From DATKKX01 sp035542775 (GTDB lineage: Bacteria > Planctomycetota > Phycisphaerae > UBA1845 > UTPLA1), in NCBI GenBank assembly GCA_035542775.1, contig DATKKX010000180.1, forward strand, positions 1-5,006: a DNA stretch of 5,006 bases, given 5' to 3'. This document shows positions 1 through 5,006 of this stretch, piece after piece. The notes beneath the pieces are model-generated. The model was not told the origin of the DNA. It made no database searches and was given only the letters and a program-made list of their open reading frames with translations. Both the position numbers and the translations under genes were made by a program. The first letter of the stretch is position 1, and each line of letters opens with the position of its first letter.

Positions 1-1293
1 CCGCTCGACGAGTTCACCAGCGTCATCTGGCCCTCCGAGGTGGACGAGTTCAACAAGCACACCCGCGGCGAGTTCGTCGGCGTGGGCATCCAGATCACGC
101 AGCCGGAGGGCAGTTGCGTCCGCGTCGAGTCGCCGTTGGAGGATTCGCCGGCGTACTACGCCGGCGTCAAGCCGGGCGACCTCATCACCGAGGTCGACGG
201 CAAAAGCACACTGGACATGACCATCAATCAGGCCGTCCGGGAGATCACCGGCGAGCCCGGCACGCAGGTGACGCTCACCATCCGCGACGGCGCGACCAAT
301 GAGGTCCGCAAGATCACCCTCACCCGACAGAAGATCAAGATCCGGACCGTCAGCGGCTATCGTCGCGACGAGAACAAGCCCACCGGCTGGGATTATTTCA
401 TCGATCGCGACAACAAGATCGGCTACATCAACGTTTCGGGCTTCATGGACAAGACCGTCGATGATCTGGAACAGGCCTTGAAGCAGCTGCAGAGCGAAGG
501 CTATCGCGGGCTCATCCTGGACCTGCGCTTCAATCCCGGCGGGCTGCTGACCAGCGCCGTGCGGATGTGCGAGTTGTTCATGAAGGAGAGCGACCCCATC
601 GTCCAGACCAAAGGACGCAATCGGGCCCAGAACACGGAAATACGCTCGCGGTTCGGCCAGGGCTCCAACAACATGCCGCTGATCATACTGGTGAACGAGT
701 ACAGCGCCAGTGCCAGCGAGATCGTGGCCGGGGCGTTGGCGGGATTGAAAGAGGCCTGCGTGGTGGGGACGCGGACGTTCGGCAAGGGAAGCGTCCAGAA
801 CCTCATCCCTATTGAGGACAACCAGGCCTACCTGAAGCTGACGACGGCTCACTACTACATCCCCGACGCGGATCTGCCGGAGAAGTGGTACCTGCTGCAC
901 CGCAAACCGGAGTCGGAGTCGTGGGGCGTCGAGCCGCACATCGTGGTCAAGGTGGTTCCGCAAGAGATCACCAAGATCCTGCGGCTGCGGCGCGAGCGCG
1001 ATCTGCTCAAGGGCAAGGATCAGGCGGAGATTCCCAAGGAGGTCCTGGATCGGCAGCCGACGACGCAGCCCAACCCGCACCTCCAGGAGGACGAGAACCC
1101 CAACGTCGATCCGCAGCTTGTGGCCGCCGTGGATGTCATGCGGATGAAGCTCATCAGCAGGCAACCATGGACGCTCAAGCCGCGGGTGGAGCGCATGGCG
1201 TCGCAGGCCGACGTGAAGGAGACAAAGACCGCTGAGGCGGACAAGAAGACCGCCGAACCAGAGAAGCAGACCACCGCACCTCTGACGCGGTAA
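1..1293 (+). CDS. C-terminal processing protease, S41 family (5' partial)
   Basis: Serine endopeptidase of the CtpA/Prc family, normally exported to the periplasm, where it trims or degrades proteins from exposed C-termini. The frame is open from base 1, and the first residues (PLDEFTSVIWPSE, then the GEFVGVGIQI stretch) match the conserved segment just before the PDZ domain. The real start and any signal peptide therefore lie upstream, and the GTG at 40 is internal. Numbering from base 1, a PDZ domain spans about residues 35-110 (AGVKPGDLITEVDG) and the S41 core about 138-285. The core has DLRFNPGGLL, the nucleophile Ser237 in SASASEI, and Lys262 and Gln266 in FGKGSVQ. The Ser-Lys distance of 25 residues equals that of E. 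coli Prc. The last ~35 residues are a Lys/Glu/Thr/Ala-rich, probably disordered tail. The gene is convergent with the acyltransferase gene. The family is certain; the substrate is unknown. Confidence 0.97.
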   Translation, partial: PLDEFTSVIWPSEVDEFNKHTRGEFVGVGIQITQPEGSCVRVESPLEDSPAYYAGVKPGDLITEVDGKSTLDMTINQAVREITGEPGTQVTLTIRDGATNEVRKITLTRQKIKIRTVSGYRRDENKPTGWDYFIDRDNKIGYINVSGFMDKTVDDLEQALKQLQSEGYRGLILDLRFNPGGLLTSAVRMCELFMKESDPIVQTKGRNRAQNTEIRSRFGQGSNNMPLIILVNEYSASASEIVAGALAGLKEACVVGTRTFGKGSVQNLIPIEDNQAYLKLTTAHYYIPDADLPEKWYLLHRKPESESWGVEPHIVVKVVPQEITKILRLRRERDLLKGKDQAEIPKEVLDRQPTTQPNPHLQEDENPNVDPQLVAAVDVMRMKLISRQPWTLKPRVERMASQADVKETKTAEADKKTAEPEKQTTAPLTR

Positions 1294-1311
1294 GGCTTCG
1301 GTATCGAAGCC
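1294..1311 (+). terminator. Hairpin directly after the protease stop codon
   Basis: A perfect 7-bp inverted repeat (GGCTTCG / CGAAGCC, loop GTAT) begins at the base after the TAA stop of the protease gene. Its position suits a transcription terminator or a 3'-end stabilising hairpin. No T-run follows, so it is not a canonical intrinsic terminator on this strand. Confidence 0.45.
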
Positions 1312-1357
1312 CCGAACGACGGCTGCTTTGATTCCTTCCATCGATGACCGGAGCCGA

Positions 1358-1385
1358 AGCGAGCAGCGGGTTGCCGCGGCTCGCT
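1358..1385 (-). terminator. Hairpin at the acyltransferase stop codon
   Basis: An inverted repeat with 7 bp of outer stem (AGCGAGC / GCTCGCT), one A-G mismatch, 4 bp of inner stem (GCGG / CCGC) and a GTTG loop, as read on the + strand. It overlaps the TAG stop (1384-1386) of the leftward acyltransferase gene, which fits a 3'-end structure for that operon. No U-tract follows on the minus strand, so the terminator role is tentative. Confidence 0.4.
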
Positions 1386-2784
1386 ACGTGGCGGTGAACA
1401 TCTCTGCCTCGATGTAATCCAGAAATCGGACAGCCATCTCTCCGGCAACGGCGGGGCATGCGTACGTCAAGGCCAGGTTCAACGAGTCCCTGAAGCGGCT
1501 GAAGGCGACATTCCAGCCGGGAGGCGTCGCCACCAGGCTGGAGCCCCAGACATTAGTCACGTTCTTGCCGCCCAATGAGCGGATCGGCGGGTCGATCTCG
1601 CCGTAATAGGAGAACCCGGCGGCAAGCGGAACGTAACCCAAATCCAGCTTGAGAAGGGCCTGATACATCGACAGACGCAGGTGGGACAGCGCCCACATCA
1701 CGGAGCACCAGTGCAGATCCATCCGCCCGTCGAGGAAGCGACGGTGCTGACGAAGGATGTCTTCACCAAGGGCCTGCATGTCGGTGATGAGATCGCGGCG
1801 ACCGGAGATCGTCAAAGGGACGAGGTAGTTGCCGTGGACCGGGCGGCCGGATCTTGTGGTCTCGCTGGACACCGGCGGGGCGACGCGGACCGGCAGCGTG
1901 ATCGCGTATGCATCGGTGTCCACGTTATGCTCGACGTAGATCCGATGAAGCCCGCGGATGACGCAGGCGATGAGGTGGCGGGCATAAAGGCCGGGGCCGG
2001 CGGGCGTGGTTGACTTGGCGGCGGCGTGGAGTCTGCTGACGGATGCAGCGTCCCAGCACCTGTGCAGCAATCCGTGGCTGGTCGCGGGCGGAAACCGCTG
2101 CGGGAAGAGCGAGATGAGGCGGCCTGCGGGAGGCTCACGCATGGCGGCCAACGCACGGCGAAAGAGCCTGATGCGCTGAGCTGTCGAGTACGGCGCCAGC
2201 ACATCGATGGGCTCCCGGCCAGCGGCGTCAGCTCTATCTATTGAGGGCGAGGAGAACGGCTCCCCAGACGCCGCCTGATCGAAGCGTCCCAGGTCGTAGA
2301 GGAATCCTTGGGCGCCCTCGGCATCGGTCAGGAAGTGGGGCCAGCGGAGGCAGAAACGTGTGCGGCCATCGGCCAGGGCGTATTGATCGAGTCGAAGTTG
2401 CGGGCCGGCGGCATAGTCCCAGCTCGCTGCCAGGCTGGTGCGGACGGACCGTTCCAGGCAGCCAGGGCAGTCCGGCTGCTTGCTCAAGTCGACGAAGCGA
2501 TGGGCCGCGGCCGCGGCCTGGGAGGCGGCCGCATCGATCGGCCGCGGCAGCCGCCAGTAGGGCCGGCCCCACACCAGGTCGACGCCCAGGCCGGCCATCG
2601 TTGCCGGGTGGGCCGCCATGGCGAGGGCAAGGGCTCCGCGAACACGATCCGGCTCGACGTGGCCATCCACGTCGACCGCCATCATGCACCGGTAGTCGCC
2701 CTGCGATTTGCGCCTCATGAGGCAGTGATGGTTGTAGACCATGTAGTCGCAGGGGTTCAGCCAGATTCGGGAACGGCCTGTCAC
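1384..2784 (-). CDS. Condensation-domain/WS-DGAT-like acyltransferase
   Basis: A 466-residue protein resembling the chloramphenicol-acetyltransferase-like fold used by NRPS condensation domains, PapA-type and wax-ester/diacylglycerol acyltransferases, which move an acyl group onto a hydroxyl or amine. The N-terminus (residues 19-65: HH, then VDVDGHVEPDRVRGALALAMAAHP) fits the usual first strand and helix of this fold. RWPHFLTDAEG at 147-157 matches the HHxxxDG active-site motif, with His150 as the presumed catalytic base and Asp154 as the structural Asp; the first His is Pro149. HGNYLVPLTI (317-326) fits the GN segment of the second lobe, and residues 391-445 (FSYYGEIDPP to LALTYACPA) fit the latch and C-terminal strands. 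No signal peptide or membrane helix is evident. The GTG start overlaps the stop of the preceding gene by 4 bases and is backed by AAGG six bases upstream. Acyl donor and acceptor are unknown; a non-catalytic homologue is possible. Confidence 0.83.
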   Translation of the reverse strand: MTGRSRIWLNPCDYMVYNHHCLMRRKSQGDYRCMMAVDVDGHVEPDRVRGALALAMAAHPATMAGLGVDLVWGRPYWRLPRPIDAAASQAAAAAHRFVDLSKQPDCPGCLERSVRTSLAASWDYAAGPQLRLDQYALADGRTRFCLRWPHFLTDAEGAQGFLYDLGRFDQAASGEPFSSPSIDRADAAGREPIDVLAPYSTAQRIRLFRRALAAMREPPAGRLISLFPQRFPPATSHGLLHRCWDAASVSRLHAAAKSTTPAGPGLYARHLIACVIRGLHRIYVEHNVDTDAYAITLPVRVAPPVSSETTRSGRPVHGNYLVPLTISGRRDLITDMQALGEDILRQHRRFLDGRMDLHWCSVMWALSHLRLSMYQALLKLDLGYVPLAAGFSYYGEIDPPIRSLGGKNVTNVWGSSLVATPPGWNVAFSRFRDSLNLALTYACPAVAGEMAVRFLDYIEAEMFTAT

Positions 2785-4565
2785 CGGTCACCTTGGGCGA
2801 TCATCGCCAGATCCGGCGGATAAAAATGAAGCCGCTCGGAGGTCAGCGGGTCGTGAAAATGAAAGGCCAATGACGTCACACGACCGTCCCCGCCCACATC
2901 TCGGATCTCGGCAACGAAGTCACGGGTGGCGAAGGTCTGCCCGACGCGACGTTTCTCATCGCGGCCCTGGGTCAGCTTGTAGAGCTTCTCGTCGAGCAGA
3001 TCGGCCCCCTGCGAACCGAAGATGAGAGTGTGGTCGTCCTGGCGTTCGACACAGCCGGCGGCACCGGGCGGCGTCAGGAAAGAGACCGACACGTCGCTCA
3101 GGCCGGTGGTGTACTGCACCCGCTCCGGCATGAGGACCAGCTCCAGCGGGTCCTGGGCCTCGGCGACGATGAGGGCGTCTCCCGCCTGGAGGGCCCGGGG
3201 CTGAGCGGCGATGTACTCGGCGAGGTTAGCCCGCATCTGAAGCTCCAGGCGGTCCTGGGTAAGGACCGTCCCCAGGCCGCAGAGGATGTTGACGGCCCCG
3301 CTGGTGGTGAGCAGCCAGCGACGCAGCCAGAGGGGCGACGTGGCTCGATCTTCTGCCGGCGCGGTCAGGAGACCGGCGACGAGATAGGCCCAGCCAATCG
3401 TCGCCACGCAGAGGACCCGAGGGGCGGGGGAAGTCAGGAGGCCGACCAGGAGAAAAGAGAGGGCCCAGAGAGTGAAGAAGAGAGTGCCACTGTCCTTTCG
3501 GGCCATCCGGGCGACGTATCGAGCCACGACCACTGCGACGCACAGACCCAACAGGCCGATGGCAAGGACCAGGTTCGGGCCGGCCTTCAGGAGCATCAAG
3601 ACGTCGGTCTGAAAGCCAAGCACCCAGACGGCCAGGTACAGGAGAACGGCCTTGGGGGCACCGGCGAGGAACGACACGTTGCTGGGCGCCTGGTCTCCGC
3701 CAAGCCCGAACTGCCACGGACGCGTGGCCACAAAGTACGCCATGTAAATCACCGCCATGACGGCCACGACAATCGCTACCGCGGTGGCGGATACTGGCGC
3801 CGGTCCGCGACGCCGACGGGCGATGATCTCGTGCAGAACGACGGCGCCGGCCATGCCGATGGCCATCTCCTTGGAGAGCAGGGCGAAGGCATAGCCGGCG
3901 GCGGCAACGAGGATGAGCCAGCGTCTTTGTCGCAGAGTGGCTTTCCAATAGGCGGTCGCGGCGATGGAAACGCCCACCACCACGAGGAGATCGGCGCGGT
4001 TGCCGACGAAGGTGGCGGGCTGGGCCACGGCCTGCGAGATGCCATAGAAGAACGCGGCGGTGCCGGCGCGAACGCTATCGCCGCAAACGGTCGCGCAGAG
4101 CCGGTGCAGGCAGAAGAGGGCCAGGGCGAACCAGGCCAGGCTGACCAGCTTGTGCCCGAGGGGGTTCCGGCCGAACAGCAGCATGTCGAGGTAGAAGGAG
4201 CATTGAGCGAGCGGGCGAAAGAAGCAAATCCGCCCGGCCGGGGCCCACCAGGGGAAGGTGCCGACGTCGCGGAGCTTCCGGGAGTCTTCCTCGGTTCCAC
4301 CGAAGCAGAAGAGCTTCAGCTCGGGGGTCTGGCCGCTGGCGTAGTCCTCGGAGCGGACGACCAGCATGAGATCGTCGAAGGTGAACGGGCCGGTCACGGT
4401 GGGCAGATAGATGAGGACGGGAATCCCCAGCCAGAAAAGAGGGTGGCCCGCGACGCGACGGAGGCAACGGAACCACAACATCCCCAAGGACATGGGCGGG
4501 GATTGTATCCGGGCAGACTGCATCGGCAAACCGGGGCCGGGAAGTCCCGATTTTCTTGCGATCAC
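2781..4565 (-). CDS. GT-C-like polytopic membrane glycosyltransferase (PMT/TMTC-like)
   Basis: A 594-residue membrane protein in the longest frame. It resembles GT-C-fold glycosyltransferases, which transfer sugars from lipid-phosphate donors on the outer face of the cytoplasmic membrane. A first hydrophobic helix (about 43-60) is followed by FTFDD, the acidic pair (Asp64-Asp65) expected in the first outer loop of PMT/TMTC proteins. Then come FFRPL (115-119), SFYLDMLLFGRNPLGHK (123-139), GNRADLL (188-194) and LLSKE (229-233), a series typical of TMTC-like proteins. Roughly 11-12 hydrophobic segments run to about residue 435. Residues ~440-594 form a hydrophilic, probably extracytoplasmic domain I do not recognise. 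The start is uncertain: GTG at 4565, ATG at 4523, ATG at 4493 and ATG at 4481 all precede the first helix, and none has a clear Shine-Dalgarno. ATG 4493 (570 residues) or 4481 look more natural than the Pro/Gly-rich extension. It is the first gene of a two-gene operon. Donor and acceptor are unknown. Confidence 0.82.
   Translation of the reverse strand: MIARKSGLPGPGLPMQSARIQSPPMSLGMLWFRCLRRVAGHPLFWLGIPVLIYLPTVTGPFTFDDLMLVVRSEDYASGQTPELKLFCFGGTEEDSRKLRDVGTFPWWAPAGRICFFRPLAQCSFYLDMLLFGRNPLGHKLVSLAWFALALFCLHRLCATVCGDSVRAGTAAFFYGISQAVAQPATFVGNRADLLVVVGVSIAATAYWKATLRQRRWLILVAAAGYAFALLSKEMAIGMAGAVVLHEIIARRRRGPAPVSATAVAIVVAVMAVIYMAYFVATRPWQFGLGGDQAPSNVSFLAGAPKAVLLYLAVWVLGFQTDVLMLLKAGPNLVLAIGLLGLCVAVVVARYVARMARKDSGTLFFTLWALSFLLVGLLTSPAPRVLCVATIGWAYLVAGLLTAPAEDRATSPLWLRRWLLTTSGAVNILCGLGTVLTQDRLELQMRANLAEYIAAQPRALQAGDALIVAEAQDPLELVLMPERVQYTTGLSDVSVSFLTPPGAAGCVERQDDHTLIFGSQGADLLDEKLYKLTQGRDEKRRVGQTFATRDFVAEIRDVGGDGRVTSLAFHFHDPLTSERLHFYPPDLAMIAQGDR
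2789..2794 (-). promoter_or_regulatory. Ribosome binding site fixing the acyltransferase GTG start
   Basis: AAGGTG on the minus strand lies inside the end of the membrane-protein gene, with AAGG six bases before the GTG at 2784. It supports the GTG over the in-frame ATG at codon 15. Together with the GTGA stop/start overlap it indicates translational coupling. Confidence 0.6.
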
Positions 4566-4610
4566 GGCGGGGCGACGGCATTTGCACTTCCGCGAGAAAG
4601 TTTTTTCCCC

Positions 4611-4640
4611 GCGTTTTAGCGCGCTTTAGTGCGGCTTAGC
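4611..4640. repeat. Three tandem copies of a 10-bp unit, GCGNYTTAGY
   Basis: GCGTTTTAGC, GCGCTTTAGT and GCGGCTTAGC follow one another without a gap. The TTAG core and leading GCG are invariant. The 10-bp spacing places the copies on nearly the same face of the helix. They lie 46-75 bases upstream of the longest start of the membrane-protein gene, a position suited to a regulator-binding array, though a chance microsatellite is possible. Confidence 0.6.
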
Positions 4641-4747
4641 GGAAAGGTGTCATTTCGGATCGCGAATCCAACGCGGAGACACGCGCCGCCCACCTCGAGC
4701 CGCGGCCGGGTTGAAGAGGCGCGGACTGTCCGGCATGGGCGGGAGGT

Positions 4748-4769
4748 CGACGGCTCGTTGGAGCCGTTG
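4748..4769. other. Small hairpin in the leader region
   Basis: ACGGCTC / GAGCCGT with a GTTG loop gives seven perfect pairs, extended on the + strand by a G-T wobble and a C-G pair. On the minus strand the T7 run comes before the stem rather than after it, so this is not an intrinsic terminator in the direction of the operon. It would form in a leader transcript started at the promoter near 4894. Confidence 0.4.
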
Positions 4770-4790
4770 CGCGAAAAAAAGAAGCGCAAT

Positions 4791-4823
4791 TCCATGCAAG
4801 TTCATTCAACTCCATGCAGGTTC
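4791..4823. repeat. 13-bp direct repeat, 20-bp period
   Basis: TCCATGCAAGTTC at 4791-4803 and TCCATGCAGGTTC at 4811-4823 differ at one base. The 20-bp spacing is close to two helical turns. The copies lie about 70-100 bases downstream of the leftward promoter, so they could be paired operator half-sites or repeated RNA elements in the leader. Confidence 0.6.
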
Positions 4824-4893
4824 CTGGTTGCGTTCGGCGGGCCGCGAGGGGCGTAGACGGAGGCGCACCGCGGGCGGGTGCCGTACTGACTTC

Positions 4894-4921
4894 AATATAC
4901 CTAACATTTTTTGAAAGTCAA
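4894..4921 (-). promoter_or_regulatory. Sigma70-type promoter pointing toward the two-gene operon
   Basis: On the minus strand TTGACT (4921-4916), a 16-base spacer containing an A6 run, and TATATT (4899-4894) give five of six matches to the consensus in each box (TTGACA, TATAAT). It is set in a sharply AT-rich island within GC-rich DNA. Transcription would start near 4887 and run leftward, giving a leader of about 320-400 nt before the membrane-protein gene, depending on its start codon. It may instead drive a separate small RNA. Confidence 0.6.
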
Positions 4922-4979
4922 GCGCCAGTGGGAAATATCGTGAGGCCACGGGTTGGTGGGCTGGATGGAAGCCGGGGTA

Positions 4980-5006
4980 ATTCACCACGAAGGACGCGAA
5001 GGCCAC
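4980..5006. repeat. Edge fragment of a 9-bp-period CACGAAG repeat
   Basis: ACCACGAAG, GACGCGAAG and the truncated GCCAC follow in phase, giving a 9-bp unit with core C(A/G)CGAAG, preceded by AATTC. From memory this resembles a dispersed element (TTCACCACGAAG followed by further CACGAAG units) frequent in intergenic regions of Planctomycetota, Verrucomicrobiota and related genomes. The window ends inside it, so its length and copy number are unknown. Confidence 0.5.

Larger units (their letters stand above)
4566..5006. other. Non-coding upstream region with promoter and short repeats
   Basis: No credible gene in about 440 bases. Short open frames here have GTG or weak starts, Arg/Pro-rich translations typical of GC-rich non-coding DNA, and no recognisable domain. 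The region is GC-rich except for an AT-rich island at about 4888-4921, which holds the promoter. The other items are three tandem 10-bp units (4611-4640), a hairpin (4748-4769), a 13-bp direct repeat (4791-4823) and a repeat fragment at the edge (4980-5006). Confidence 0.7.

Noticed and set aside
40..42. GTG as the start of the protease
   Set aside because: The conserved CTP segment continues upstream of it to base 1 in the same frame, so the gene starts outside the window.
2308..2823. A 171-codon + strand frame opposite the acyltransferase start
   Set aside because: It is antisense to a well-supported gene, and its translation has no recognisable motif.
3030..4619. A 529-codon open frame on the + strand opposite the membrane-protein gene
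   Set aside because: Its codons lie exactly opposite those of the membrane-protein gene, and it stays open because TTA, CTA and TCA codons are rare in this GC-rich gene. The translation is Gly/Glu/Asp/Gln-rich with no domain, as expected for the antisense of hydrophobic codons.
4748..4780. Intrinsic terminator made by the hairpin at 4748-4769 and the nearby A7/T7 run
   Set aside because: The run reads as A on the + strand after the stem, and as T on the minus strand before the stem. Neither order gives stem followed by U-tract.
4629..4856. A 75-codon + strand frame in the intergenic region
   Set aside because: GTG start without a ribosome site, Arg-rich composition, and it crosses the hairpin and the direct repeats.
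4911..4939. A rightward promoter (TTGAAA with AATATC)
   Set aside because: The -10 match is poor, while the opposite strand gives a far better promoter over the same bases.
4806..5006. A 66-codon leftward open frame at the right edge
   Set aside because: It runs through the promoter and the repeat fragment, and its translation has no domain. It is best explained as chance.

Overview
This is a GC-rich bacterial window with three protein-coding genes and about 440 bases of non-coding DNA at the right end. The protein types (a PDZ-containing S41 protease, a GT-C-like membrane protein and an acyltransferase of the condensation fold), the weak or absent Shine-Dalgarno sites at two of the starts, and a dispersed-repeat fragment at the right edge resemble Planctomycetota, perhaps Phycisphaerae. 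That placement rests on general resemblance and is low confidence.

Left part (1-1293, + strand): the C-terminal 430 residues of a carboxy-terminal processing protease. Its N-terminus lies outside the window. A PDZ domain and the full Ser-Lys-Gln catalytic set are visible. It ends in a 90-base convergent intergenic gap, where each gene has a perfect or near-perfect hairpin at its own stop codon.

Centre (1384-4565, - strand): a two-gene operon read right to left. The first gene encodes a polytopic membrane protein that looks like a GT-C-fold glycosyltransferase (PMT/TMTC-like), with a soluble C-terminal domain. Its TGA stop overlaps the GTG start of the second gene (GTGA), which encodes a condensation-domain/WS-DGAT-like acyltransferase with an HxxxD active-site motif. 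The tight coupling suggests that a membrane glycosyltransferase and an acyl-transfer enzyme work on the same glycolipid or acylated glycan. This is inference, because neither substrate can be read from the sequence.

Right part (4566-5006): no convincing gene. It holds a good sigma70-type promoter pointing left toward the operon (TTGACT-16-TATATT) embedded in an imperfect inverted repeat. It also holds a pair of 13-bp direct repeats 20 bp apart, a small hairpin, three tandem copies of a 10-bp unit just upstream of the operon, and the start of a 9-bp-period repeat (core CACGAAG) cut by the window edge. If the promoter drives the operon, the transcript has a leader of about 320-400 nt, which could be regulatory or a separate small RNA.

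No rRNA, tRNA, CRISPR array, transposase or phage gene was seen. Nothing in the window is clearly a new defence or mobile system. The most useful leads are the coupled glycosyltransferase/acyltransferase pair and the structured upstream region.
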